Shown here: positions 7,866 to 16,280 of the stretch, one piece after another
Layout: each line of letters starts with the position of its first letter
Numbering within the stretch: position 1 is the stretch's first letter
Origin: Shinella sp. PSBB067
GTDB taxonomy: Bacteria; Pseudomonadota; Alphaproteobacteria; Rhizobiales; Rhizobiaceae
DNA length: 64,000 nt
Assembly (NCBI RefSeq): GCF_016839145.1
Contig: NZ_CP069302.1
Location: forward strand, 248,001 to 312,000
Direction: 5' to 3'
Program-made: the position numbers and the translations under genes
Notes under the pieces: generated by a model
Databases searched by the model: none
Told to the model about the DNA's origin: nothing
The model's input: only the letters and a program-made list of their open reading frames with translations

Positions 7866-9040
7866 GTGCCGGCCGCTCCCGCGCGGGGCGTTCGCTCCTG
7901 CTGATGGCGCCGCTCTTCGCCTTTCTCGTCGCCTTCTTCGTCTGGCCGCTCTTCAGCATGATGTCGCAGTCGGTTTCCGACACGGCCGTGCTGCGCCTGC
8001 TGCCGCAAAGCGCCGAGGTGCTGCCCGGCTGGGACCGCAAGTCGCCGCCGACGCACGAGATGCAGGCGGCGCTGATCGCCGACCTCAAGGCGGTGAACGA
8101 CCAGCAGGCGCTCGGCGACATGGTGCGCCGTCTCAACAGCGCCCGCTCCGGCTTCCGCACGCTGATGTCGAAGACGACGGCCGCGCTCGCCGATCCCGCC
8201 AGCCCGCCGGTGGACCTCGTCTCCGTCGACAAGCGCTGGGAGAAACCCGAATTCTGGATCGCCATCGCCGACGCGCTCTCGCCGCTCACCGACCGCAATC
8301 TCCTGGCCGCCGTCGATCTCGGCCGCAATGCCGACGGCCATATCGAGCAGCTTCCGCCGGACCAGTCGGTCAACCGGGTGATCCTCGTGCGCACCTTCTG
8401 GATCTCGGCGCTCGTCACCTTCGCCTGCATGTGCATCGGCTATCCCTATGCCATCATCGCCGCCTCGCTGACGGGCTGGAAGCGCGACCTGATGCTCGCC
8501 GCCGTGCTGCTGCCGCTGTGGACCTCGCTTCTGGTGCGCACCGCCGCCTGGTTCATCCTCCTGCAGGAACAGGGCCTCATCAACGACCTCCTGCAATGGC
8601 TCCGGATCACCAGCGCGCCGCTGCCGCTGATCTTCAACCGCACCGGCGTCATCATCGCCATGACACACGTACTGCTGCCCTTCATGGTGCTGCCGATCTA
8701 TTCGGTGCTGATCACCATTCCGAAGAACCTGATGCCGGCGGCCGCCTCGCTCGGCGCGCCGCCGCTGCGCGCCTTCCTGCGCGTGCTCCTGCCGCTCAGC
8801 CTGCGTGGCGTCGCCTCCGGCGGCCTCCTCGTCTTCATCTCGGCCATCGGCTACTACATCACGCCGGCGCTGATCGGCGGGCCGGGTGACCAGATGATCT
8901 CCTCGATCATCGCCTTCTACGCCACCGGCTCGGCAAACTGGGGCATGGCGGGCGCGCTCGGCGTCGTGCTGCTCGTCGCCACGCTCGCGCTCTACAGCGT
9001 CTATGCCCGGCTGTCGGCCGACGAACCGGGGAGGCGCTGA
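7862..9040 (+). CDS. ABC transporter permease, PotB-like, with large loop after first helix
   Basis: A 392-residue inner-membrane permease. The ATG at 7862 overlaps the stop of the ATPase gene; an 11-residue longer frame would overlap further and is not needed. The first helix (about residues 12-35) is followed by roughly 130 polar residues before the second helix (ISALVTFACMCIGYPYAIIAA). PotB proteins are normally about 290-310 residues and have only a short segment there, so this loop would be a small periplasmic domain. The rest has five more helices and the EAA-type loop LMPAAASLGAPPLRAFLRVLLP that contacts the ATPase. It pairs with the permease that follows 2 bases later. Confidence 0.87.
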   Translation: MSAGRSRAGRSLLLMAPLFAFLVAFFVWPLFSMMSQSVSDTAVLRLLPQSAEVLPGWDRKSPPTHEMQAALIADLKAVNDQQALGDMVRRLNSARSGFRTLMSKTTAALADPASPPVDLVSVDKRWEKPEFWIAIADALSPLTDRNLLAAVDLGRNADGHIEQLPPDQSVNRVILVRTFWISALVTFACMCIGYPYAIIAASLTGWKRDLMLAAVLLPLWTSLLVRTAAWFILLQEQGLINDLLQWLRITSAPLPLIFNRTGVIIAMTHVLLPFMVLPIYSVLITIPKNLMPAAASLGAPPLRAFLRVLLPLSLRGVASGGLLVFISAIGYYITPALIGGPGDQMISSIIAFYATGSANWGMAGALGVVLLVATLALYSVYARLSADEPGRR

Positions 9041-9042
9041 CC

Positions 9043-9825
9043 ATGCCGACGAGGATCACCCGCTTCGCCTTCGCAACGCTCGCCATCCTCTTCCTGGTGG
9101 CGCCGCTCGTCGCCATCCTGCCGCTCGCCTTCACCTCGAGCGTCATCCTCACCTATCCCGTGCCGGCCTGGTCCATGCGCTGGTTCATCGAACTGTTCAC
9201 GGCCGATGCCTGGAAAAGGGCAATCGTCAACAGCCTGATCGTCGGCACGGGCACGACGCTGCTCGCCACCACGCTCGGCACGGCGGCCTCGCTCGGCCTG
9301 CGCAACCGCGGCCTTCTGCTGCGCGGCGCGTTCCGCACGCTGTTCCTGCTGCCGATGGTGGTGCCGGCGGTCGTGCTCGGCGTCGGCATGCAGGTGCTGC
9401 TCGCCCGCTTCGGCCTCACCAACAGCTATGCCGGGGTCATCATCGCGCACACCGTCGTCGCCGTGCCCTTCGTGGTCGTCAGCGTCACCGGAGCGCTCGC
9501 GGGCATCGACGAGCGGGTGGAACTGGCCGCCCAGAGCCTCGGCGCATCGCCCGCCACGGTCTTCCGCCGCGTGACGCTGCCGCTCGCCATGCCGGGCGTC
9601 CTGTCGGGGGCGGTGCTCGCCTTCGCCACGTCGCTCGACGAGGTGGTGCTGACGCTCTTCGTCGCCGGCCCCAACCAGCGCACGCTCGCCCGGCAGATGT
9701 TCTCCAGCATCCGCGAGAACATCAGCCCGGCCATCGCCGCCGCCGCCTTCCTCTTCATTGCCGCGACGCTGCTGATCGGCCTTGCCGTGGTGCTGTCCCG
9801 CTCGATGCTGGCCCGGCGGCGCTGA
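9043..9825 (+). CDS. ABC transporter permease, PotC-like
   Basis: A 260-residue inner-membrane permease with about six transmembrane helices. The EAA loop ELAAQSLGASPATVFRRVTLP, which docks on the ATPase, lies at about residues 163-183. It is the last gene of the importer operon that begins with the binding-protein gene, and it is typical in length for PotC/PotI. The start ATG lies 2 bases after the stop of the PotB-like gene. The following 150 bases hold an inverted repeat and the promoter region of the next operon. Confidence 0.87.
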   Translation: MPTRITRFAFATLAILFLVAPLVAILPLAFTSSVILTYPVPAWSMRWFIELFTADAWKRAIVNSLIVGTGTTLLATTLGTAASLGLRNRGLLLRGAFRTLFLLPMVVPAVVLGVGMQVLLARFGLTNSYAGVIIAHTVVAVPFVVVSVTGALAGIDERVELAAQSLGASPATVFRRVTLPLAMPGVLSGAVLAFATSLDEVVLTLFVAGPNQRTLARQMFSSIRENISPAIAAAAFLFIAATLLIGLAVVLSRSMLARRR

Positions 9826-9897
9826 GCCGCCGGTTCAGCGCAAAAAGGGGGGCAGCGGTAAAGTTTTGCCTGTGCGCCTCGCGTTACGTCAGTCTTC

Positions 9898-9915
9898 GCA
9901 AGAATTTGTTCTTGC
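9898..9915. promoter_or_regulatory. Inverted repeat upstream of the Dpp/Opp-type operon
   Basis: GCAAGAA and TTCTTGC form a perfect 7-base inverted repeat around TTTG, 86 bases before the start of the Tat-exported binding protein. The size and symmetry fit an operator for a dimeric regulator. The closest regulator gene is the GlxA-like AraC protein at the far end of the same cluster, but AraC proteins usually bind direct repeats, so the partner is uncertain. Confidence 0.4.
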
Positions 9916-10001
9916 AAGGCGGGCTGTGAGAATTTCCTCTCTGTGTTCGCGGATGATTCGCCGCCAATATCCCGGACGACATGTCAAAGCAGGAGAGAGA
10001 A

Positions 10002-11612
10002 ATGCTGAGCGCGACCCCAACCCGGCGGACCTTCTTGCAGGCAGGGGCCGCGCTGCTGGCCTCCACGGCCCTGCCGACGCTCGCCCTGGCGCAGGACGCG
10101 CCGTCCGGCGGCCGGCTGATCGTGGCGGCCGATTCCGAGCCGAAGAACCTCAATCCGGCCATCGTCGCCTCCAACGGCGTGTTCTTCGTGGCGAGCAAGG
10201 TGGTGGAGCCGCTGGCCGAAGCCGTCTTCGACGGCAAGGACGGTCTGGCGCCGCGTCTCGCCACCGCCTGGGAAGGATCGGATGACGGCCTTTCCGTCAC
10301 ATTCCGCCTTCGCGAAGGGGTGACCTGGCACGACGGCAAGCCCTTCACCTCGGCCGACGTCGCCTTCTCGGCGCTCAACGTCTGGAAACCCTTGCAGAAT
10401 CTCGGCCGGGTGGTCTTCGCCCATCTGGAAGCCGTGGATACGCCTGACGAAGCGACCGCGATCTTCCGCTTCTCCAGGCCGACGCCGCTGCAGCTCATCC
10501 GCAACGCGCTTCCCGTCGTCAGCAGCGTCATCCCGAAGCATCTCTACGAGGGCACGGACATCGCCGCCAATCCGGCGAATGTCCAGCTCGTCGGCACCGG
10601 GCCGTTCCGCTTTGCCGAATACAAGCCCGGCGAATATTACCGCCTGACCCGCAACGAGGCCTATTGGGACAAGGGCCAGCCGAAGCTCGACGAGATCGTC
10701 TTCCGCGTGCTGCCGGACCGCGCCGGCGCGGGCGCGGCGCTGGAGGCCGAAGAAATCCAGCTCGCCGCCTTCTCCGCCGTGCCGCTCACCGATCTCGACC
10801 GCATCTCCAAGGTGCCCGGCATCAAGGTCATCACCAAGGGCTACGAGGCGCTGACCTACCAGCTCGTCGTCGAGATCAACCACCGCCGCAAGGAACTGGC
10901 AGACCTCAAGGTGCGCCAGGCGATCGCCCATGCCATCGACAGGAAATTCGTGGTCGACACGATCTTCCTCGGCTACGCCACGGCCTCGACCGGCCCCGTG
11001 CCGAAGAACGCGCCGGAATTCTACGATGCCGACGTGCCGGCCTACGACTTCGACGTCGACAAGGCCAATGCGCTGCTCGACGAGGCCGGCTATGCCAAGG
11101 GTGCGGACGGCAAGCGCTTCTCGCTGAAGCTGCGCCCGGCGCCCTATTTCAACGAGACGCGCCAGTTCGGCGATTACCTGCGCCAGGCGCTCGCCGCCAT
11201 CGGCATCGACGCGGCGCTGGTCAACGCCGATTCCGCCGCGCACCAGAAGGCGGTCTACACGGACCACGATTTCGACCTCGCCGTCGCCCCGCCGGTCTTC
11301 CGCGGCGACCCGGCGATCTCCACGACCATCCTCGTCCAGTCCGGCATTCCCGCCGGCGTCGGCTTCTCCAACCAGGGCGGCTATGCCAATGCGGAACTCG
11401 ACGCGGTCATCGCCAAGGCGGCGGAGACGGTCGATGCCGCGGCCCGCACGGAGCTCTACCGGCAGTTCCAGAAGCTGGTCGTCACCGACCTGCCGCTGAT
11501 CAACGTCGCCGAATGGGGCTTCATCACGGTCGCGCGCGACACGGTGCTGAACGTCGCGAGCAACCCGCGCTGGGCGGTCTCCAACTGGGCAGATACCGCG
11601 CTGCAGTCGTGA
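10002..11612 (+). CDS. Tat-exported peptide/opine-type ABC binding protein (family 5)
   Basis: A 536-residue SBP_bac_5 (DppA/OppA-like) binding protein. The N-terminus contains a twin-arginine signal (TRRTFLQAGAALLAST, Ala-rich, ending LALAQD), so it is exported folded. The ATG at 10002 is chosen because GGAGAG precedes it; an in-frame ATG at 9981 lacks a ribosome-binding site. Family motifs include VTFRLREGVTWHDGKPF and the VGTGPFRF segment. It is followed by two permease and two ATPase genes, so the importer is complete. Ligands of this family range from di- and oligopeptides to opines, nickel and sugars; nothing here fixes the choice, though the aminotransferase behind the operon points to a nitrogen compound. 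Confidence 0.88.
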   Translation: MLSATPTRRTFLQAGAALLASTALPTLALAQDAPSGGRLIVAADSEPKNLNPAIVASNGVFFVASKVVEPLAEAVFDGKDGLAPRLATAWEGSDDGLSVTFRLREGVTWHDGKPFTSADVAFSALNVWKPLQNLGRVVFAHLEAVDTPDEATAIFRFSRPTPLQLIRNALPVVSSVIPKHLYEGTDIAANPANVQLVGTGPFRFAEYKPGEYYRLTRNEAYWDKGQPKLDEIVFRVLPDRAGAGAALEAEEIQLAAFSAVPLTDLDRISKVPGIKVITKGYEALTYQLVVEINHRRKELADLKVRQAIAHAIDRKFVVDTIFLGYATASTGPVPKNAPEFYDADVPAYDFDVDKANALLDEAGYAKGADGKRFSLKLRPAPYFNETRQFGDYLRQALAAIGIDAALVNADSAAHQKAVYTDHDFDLAVAPPVFRGDPAISTTILVQSGIPAGVGFSNQGGYANAELDAVIAKAAETVDAAARTELYRQFQKLVVTDLPLINVAEWGFITVARDTVLNVASNPRWAVSNWADTALQS

Positions 11613-11655
11613 TAGGCTCGCCCGACCGAAAGAACTCCGCAAGGTCAGGCGCAGC

Positions 11656-12645
11656 GTGAACCGAGCCCTTCGATTGCTGAGACGCCGCGCGATCGGCAGC
11701 ATTCCCGTGCTGCTGATCGTCGTCGTCCTGACGTTCCTGCTACTGGAAGCGGCCGCGGGCGACGCGGTCGACGCCTATCTCCTGTCGATCGGCGGCGGCG
11801 ATGCCGCCATCGCGCAATCGCTGCGCGCGGCCTACGGCCTCGACCAGTCGATGCCGGCGCGGCTCTGGGTCTATCTCTCCTCGCTCGGCCGGCTCGATCT
11901 CGGCTGGTCCGTCGCCTTCGACCGGCCGGTGCGCGACCTCATCCTCGAACGCCTTCCCAACACGTTCCTGCTGATGGGCAGCGCCACGGCGCTTTCCTTC
12001 GCCATCGGCTCGGCGCTCGGCATCGTCGCCGGCGCGAAGCCGGGAAGCGCCCGCGACCGGGTCCTTTCCACGCTCTCGCTCGTCCTTTACGCCATCCCGG
12101 GCTTCTGGCTCGGCCTCGTCCTCAGCATCGTCTTCGCCGTGCAACTGCGCTGGCTGCCCACATCCGGCATCGAGACCATCGCTTCCGGGCGGGCGGGACT
12201 GTCCCGCGCCGCCGACATCGCCGCCCATCTGGTGCTGCCGGTCGGCACGCTGGCGCTGGTCTACATGGCGCTCTTCCTGCGCGTCATGCGGGCCGGGATG
12301 GCCGATGTCTGGCGGCTGGATTTCGTGCTCTTCGCGCAATCGAAAGGCCTGTCGCGAGCGCGGATCGTGCTCCGCCATGTGGCGCGCAACGCGCTCCTGC
12401 CGCTCGTCACCATGCTCGGCCTGCAAATGGCCGCCATGCTCGGCGGCAGCGTCGTCATCGAGAGCATCTTCGCCATCCCCGGCTTCGGACGGCTGGCGCA
12501 GGAAGCGGTGAGCGGGCGCGACACGGCGCTGCTGACCGGCATCATCGTCACGAGCGCGGTGCTTGTCATCCTCGTCAATCTCGTCATCGACATCGTCTAT
12601 GCCGCGCTCGACCCGCGCGTCGGGGCTTCGGAGCGCGGCGCATGA
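11656..12645 (+). CDS. ABC transporter permease, DppB/OppB-like
   Basis: A 329-residue inner-membrane permease of the DppB family, with the usual N-terminal helix (about residues 15-33), a periplasmic stretch containing YGLDQSMPARLWVYL, and five further helices. The conserved loop AQSKGLSRARIVLRHVARNALLP docks on the ATPases. The start is GTG; the frame begins 43 bases after the binding-protein stop. The stop codon overlaps the start of the DppC-like gene (ATGA). Length is typical (about 310-340). Confidence 0.88.
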   Translation: MNRALRLLRRRAIGSIPVLLIVVVLTFLLLEAAAGDAVDAYLLSIGGGDAAIAQSLRAAYGLDQSMPARLWVYLSSLGRLDLGWSVAFDRPVRDLILERLPNTFLLMGSATALSFAIGSALGIVAGAKPGSARDRVLSTLSLVLYAIPGFWLGLVLSIVFAVQLRWLPTSGIETIASGRAGLSRAADIAAHLVLPVGTLALVYMALFLRVMRAGMADVWRLDFVLFAQSKGLSRARIVLRHVARNALLPLVTMLGLQMAAMLGGSVVIESIFAIPGFGRLAQEAVSGRDTALLTGIIVTSAVLVILVNLVIDIVYAALDPRVGASERGA

Positions 12646-13472
12646 GGGTGGTGCGGAACCTGCTGGCGACGCCGGAGGGCATGATCGGCTTCGTCCTCAT
12701 CGCCGTGCTTGCGCTCGTCGCCCTGTTCGCGCCCGCGCTTTCGCCGGGCGATCCGCTGAGGATCGCCGGCCGGGCCCTGACGGCGCCCTTCACCGATCCG
12801 GCTTTCCCGCTCGGCACGGATCGGCTGGGGCGCGACGTCTTGGCGGGCATCGTGCACGGCGCGCGCACCTCGCTCCTCGTCGGGCTCGCGGCGGCATGTG
12901 CCGCCCTTGCCATCGGCCTTTGCGTGGGGCTTGCGGCGGGCTTTGTGGGCGGGATCGTCGACGAGGCGCTGATGCGCGTGGTCGATGCCTTCCAGATCGT
13001 GCCGAGCTTCCTTCTGGCGCTCGCCTTCGTCAGCGTCGTCGGCGCCTCGGTGCCGGTTGTGGTGCTCGCCATCGCGCTCGGCGCCTGGGCCGATCCGGCG
13101 CGGCTCACGCGGGCGCAGGTGCTGTCCGTGCGCGAGCGGGATTATGTCGCCTCCGCGCGCGTCATCGGCATGCATCCGGCGGAGATCGCCCTCAGGGAAA
13201 TCCTGCCGAATGTCCTGCCGCCGGTGCTGGCGCTCTCCGCCATCATCGTCGCCGCCGCGATCCTGACCGAGGCGGCGCTGTCCTTCCTCGGCCTCGGCGA
13301 TCCGAACGTCGTCACCTGGGGGTCGATGATCGCCGAGGGACGGAACGTCCTGCGCTCCTCGCCCTTCCTGTCGGTCTTACCCGGCATCGCGCTGGTCGTG
13401 ACGGTCATCGCCGTCTATCTCCTGAGCGAAGGCCTCGGCAAGGCGCTCTCCGACCGGGAGGGGGCAGCATGA
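12642..13472 (+). CDS. ABC transporter permease, DppC/OppC-like
   Basis: A 276-residue inner-membrane permease, the partner of the DppB-like protein. Early residues carry the DppC signature FPLGTDRLGRDVLAGIVHGARTS broken over about residues 47-70, and the ATPase-docking loop is ARVIGMHPAEIALREILP. Six helices are visible. The start overlaps the preceding stop (ATGA), and its own stop overlaps the start of the first ATPase gene, so the operon is translationally coupled throughout. Confidence 0.88.
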   Translation: MRVVRNLLATPEGMIGFVLIAVLALVALFAPALSPGDPLRIAGRALTAPFTDPAFPLGTDRLGRDVLAGIVHGARTSLLVGLAAACAALAIGLCVGLAAGFVGGIVDEALMRVVDAFQIVPSFLLALAFVSVVGASVPVVVLAIALGAWADPARLTRAQVLSVRERDYVASARVIGMHPAEIALREILPNVLPPVLALSAIIVAAAILTEAALSFLGLGDPNVVTWGSMIAEGRNVLRSSPFLSVLPGIALVVTVIAVYLLSEGLGKALSDREGAA

Positions 13473-14251
13473 TGATGCTTTGCGCGGTCCGGCAGCTCTC
13501 CGTCACCTATCGCGGCCAGGCGACGCCCGCCCTGGCCGGCATCGATCTCGACATCCATGCCGGCGAACGGCTGGCGATCATCGGCGAGAGCGGATCGGGC
13601 AAGAGCACCTTCGCCCGTGCGCTTGCCGGCCTGCTTCCGGGTGGAGCATCCGTCGCCGGCAGCCTGCATTGGGCGGCCGGCGATCCTCCGCGCGCCGGCC
13701 GCGACATCGGCTTCGTCTTCCAGGACCCGTCCGCCAGCCTAAACCCGGTTCTGACCATCGGCGAGCAGGTCGCGGAGGGTGCGCGCCGTCATCTCGGCCT
13801 GTCGCGCAAGGCGGGGCAGGCATGGGCGCTCGCCATGCTGGAACGGGTGCGCGTCCCCGAGCCCGCAAAGGTGCTGCGCGGCTTCCCGCACCAGCTTTCC
13901 GGCGGCCAGCGCCAGCGCGTGGCGATTGCCGCCGCGCTCGCGGCAAGGCCCGGCCTGCTGATCGCCGACGAACCGACCAGCGCGCTCGACATGGTCGTCC
14001 AGGCCGAGATCGTCGCGCTGCTCGGAGACCTCGTCCGAAATGCCGGCATGACGCTCGTCTTCGTCACCCACGACATCGCGCTCGCCTCCGGCTTTGCCGA
14101 CCGCGTGGCGATCTTCCGCGACGGGCGGCTCGTCGAGACGGGCGCGACCGGCGCCGTTCTGGCCGCGCCCGCGGCTGCCTATACGGCGGCGCTGATCGCC
14201 AGCCACCGCGATCTTGCAACGCCGCCGCTGATCCGCGAGGCAGGCCGATGA
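13469..14251 (+). CDS. ABC transporter ATP-binding protein, DppD/OppD-like
   Basis: A 260-residue ATPase with Walker A GESGSGKST, Q-loop FQDPSASLNPVLT, signature LSGGQRQRVAIAAAL, Walker B LLIADEPTSALD and switch histidine VFVTHDIA. The FQDP...LNP segment is diagnostic for the Opp/Dpp/Ni class. Three ATG codons in a row open the gene; the first overlaps the stop of the permease gene and follows GGGAGGGGG. It is shorter than E. coli DppD (327) because the C-terminal oligopeptide/iron-sulphur motif region is missing, as is common for nickel- and opine-type members. Confidence 0.87.
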   Translation: MMMLCAVRQLSVTYRGQATPALAGIDLDIHAGERLAIIGESGSGKSTFARALAGLLPGGASVAGSLHWAAGDPPRAGRDIGFVFQDPSASLNPVLTIGEQVAEGARRHLGLSRKAGQAWALAMLERVRVPEPAKVLRGFPHQLSGGQRQRVAIAAALAARPGLLIADEPTSALDMVVQAEIVALLGDLVRNAGMTLVFVTHDIALASGFADRVAIFRDGRLVETGATGAVLAAPAAAYTAALIASHRDLATPPLIREAGR

Positions 14252-15039
14252 CGCTGCTCGACGCGCGAAACCTCGGCAAGCGTTACGTCTCCGGCGGCCG
14301 GGATGTGGCGGCCCTCGACGGTGTTTCGCTCACGCTTTGCGCGGGTGAGACCCTCGGCCTTGCCGGCGCCTCCGGCAGCGGCAAGTCGACGCTCGCGCGC
14401 GTCCTCACCCGCCTCGTCCCGGCAGACGGCGGCACGGTCCGCTTCGACGGCGAGGACTGGCTTGGCCTTTCCGGCAGCGAACTGCGCCGGCGGCGGGCGA
14501 AGATGCAGATGGTCTTCCAGGACGTGCTCGGCGCCTTCAATCCGCGCGCCACGGTCGCCTCGGTGATCGAGGATCCGTTGCGCATCCACGCCGTCGTGCC
14601 GAAGGCCGGGCGGGGCAGGGAGGTGGCCGCGCTGCTCGACCGCGTCGGCCTGCCGGCCTCCTATGCCGCGCGCTCGATCCGCGACGTCTCGGGCGGCCAG
14701 CGCCAGCGCATCGCCATCGCGCGCGCGATCGCCTCGCGGCCGGCCCTGGTCGTGCTCGACGAGGCGGTCTCCGCCCTCGACGTCTCGCTGCGCGAGAAAA
14801 TCCTCGAACTCCTCGTCGCCCTGCAGGCGGAGCGCGGCATCGCCTATCTCTTCGTCTCGCACGATCTGGCCGTGCTCGCCGCCATCTCCCATCGCATCGC
14901 CATCATGGATGCCGGCCGGATCGTCGAGGCCGGCCCGGCGGCCGAGGTTATCGGCAACCCGCAATCAGCGGCCGCCCGCGCGCTCGTGCGCGCCGTGCCG
15001 CGCCTCGTCATAGAACAGGAAGACCGCAATGCCGTCTGA
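14248..15039 (+). CDS. ABC transporter ATP-binding protein, DppF/OppF-like
   Basis: A 263-residue ATPase, the second of the pair for this importer. It shows Walker A GASGSGKST, Q-loop FQDVLGAFNPRATV, signature VSGGQRQRIAIARAI, Walker B LVVLDEAVSALD and LFVSHDLAVL. The start overlaps the previous stop (ATGA). The Walker B region reads DEAVSALD where DEPTSALD or DEPVSALD is usual; the catalytic glutamate is kept, so activity should be normal. Its last 11 bases overlap the start of the class V aminotransferase gene, tying that enzyme to the importer. Confidence 0.87.
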   Translation: MTLLDARNLGKRYVSGGRDVAALDGVSLTLCAGETLGLAGASGSGKSTLARVLTRLVPADGGTVRFDGEDWLGLSGSELRRRRAKMQMVFQDVLGAFNPRATVASVIEDPLRIHAVVPKAGRGREVAALLDRVGLPASYAARSIRDVSGGQRQRIAIARAIASRPALVVLDEAVSALDVSLREKILELLVALQAERGIAYLFVSHDLAVLAAISHRIAIMDAGRIVEAGPAAEVIGNPQSAAARALVRAVPRLVIEQEDRNAV

Positions 15040-16123
15040 CCGCTGGAATGCACTCAATGACGCCCCCGTCTTTCCGCCCGAGCGCTTCGGCCCCCTCGCC
15101 GACCGGCTCGGCATGATCCTGCGGACCCGGAACGACATCCTGCTCTTCCAGACGGAGGCCGTGGTCGCGCTGGAGGCCGTGACGGCGAGCCTCGCACGGC
15201 CTGGCCTCAAGGCGATCAACATCGTGACCAGCCCTTTCGGTGCATGGTTCGGCGGCTGGCTGCGGCGCGGTGGCGCCGAGGTGGTGACGCTGGCTGCCGA
15301 GCCCGCCCGTCCCGTCGCGGCGGAAGCGGTGAGCGCGGCCTTCGACGCCCATCCCGACACGAAGGCGGTCATCTTCTGCCACGCGGAATCGGCCAACGGC
15401 GTGCTCAACCCGCTGGAGGAGATCGTGGCCGCCGCCCGCGCCCGCGGCATCGTGACGGTGGTGGATGCGGTCGCCTCGGTCGGCGGCCACGCGCTCGATG
15501 TCGATGCGCTCGGCATCGACGTCGCGGTGATCGGGCCGCAGAAGTCCCTCGCCGGGCCGGCCGGCGTCTCGGCCCTTTCGGTCAGCCCCGCCGCGTGGCG
15601 CCTGATAACGGCCGAAGGGGGCCCGCGGGACTCGACGCTGTCGCTGCTCGACCGCAAGGCCTGGCTCGATGCCGGTCGCGGCGCGCTGCCCGGCACCTCG
15701 GCCGCGCTGGAGTTCTTCGCGCTGGAAGCGGCGCTCGACCGTTTCGAGGCGGAGGGCCTCGACGCCGTCCTCGCCCGCCACGCCCGGGCGGCGAAGGCCG
15801 CGCGCGACGGCCTCGCGGCCCTCGGCGCCGCGCCATGGGCGCCGCCCGGCCGCGCCTCCCATCTCGTCACGACGGCAAGATTGCCCGATGGCGTGGACAC
15901 GGACGCCTTTCTCGCCGCCGCCGCGCATCTCGATACGGACATGTCGCCGGGCGTCGGTCCCGGCGCGGAGAGCCTGGTGAGGCTCAACCACACGGGCCAG
16001 CGCGCGCGTTTCGAAGCCGTGCTCGGCAATGTCGCCGCCTATGGCATCGCCCTTCGCAAGCTCGGCTTCAGGGCGGACATCGCCGCCGCGGCAGCGGCCG
16101 TCGCTGCACATTATGGCGGTTGA
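15029..16123 (+). CDS. Class V aminotransferase (serine/alanine-glyoxylate type)
   Basis: A 364-residue fold-type I PLP enzyme. The Schiff-base lysine is K172 in GPQKSLAGPAGV, the cofactor aspartate is in VVDAVASVGG, and an early FHAESANG-type segment (FCHAESANGVLNP) matches the alanine-glyoxylate/serine-pyruvate/PucG branch. The gene begins inside the end of the second ATPase gene with AGGAAG upstream, so it is the last gene of the importer operon. It probably deaminates or transaminates the imported amino compound. PucG-type ureidoglycine aminotransferase and phosphonate transaminase-like activities are alternatives that motifs cannot separate. Confidence 0.83.
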   Translation: MPSDRWNALNDAPVFPPERFGPLADRLGMILRTRNDILLFQTEAVVALEAVTASLARPGLKAINIVTSPFGAWFGGWLRRGGAEVVTLAAEPARPVAAEAVSAAFDAHPDTKAVIFCHAESANGVLNPLEEIVAAARARGIVTVVDAVASVGGHALDVDALGIDVAVIGPQKSLAGPAGVSALSVSPAAWRLITAEGGPRDSTLSLLDRKAWLDAGRGALPGTSAALEFFALEAALDRFEAEGLDAVLARHARAAKAARDGLAALGAAPWAPPGRASHLVTTARLPDGVDTDAFLAAAAHLDTDMSPGVGPGAESLVRLNHTGQRARFEAVLGNVAAYGIALRKLGFRADIAAAAAAVAAHYGG

Positions 16124-16280
16124 GAAGATGGTGTCGCCAGCAGCCTGACATTGCAGGGCGACCTGATCCTCCCACAAATCGCGGCCCGGCAATGGAGACG
16201 GCCCGGGAAATCTGCTATGGCTCTTGCGAGGGACCGTGTCTGCGACGATATTGTCCGGCAAAGCGGCTTGGGAGGGCTGG

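Noticed and set aside
9981..10001. Alternative start of the Tat-exported binding protein
   Set aside because: The ATG at 9981 lacks a ribosome-binding site, while the GGAGAG within this stretch serves the ATG at 10002 and gives a normal Tat signal.
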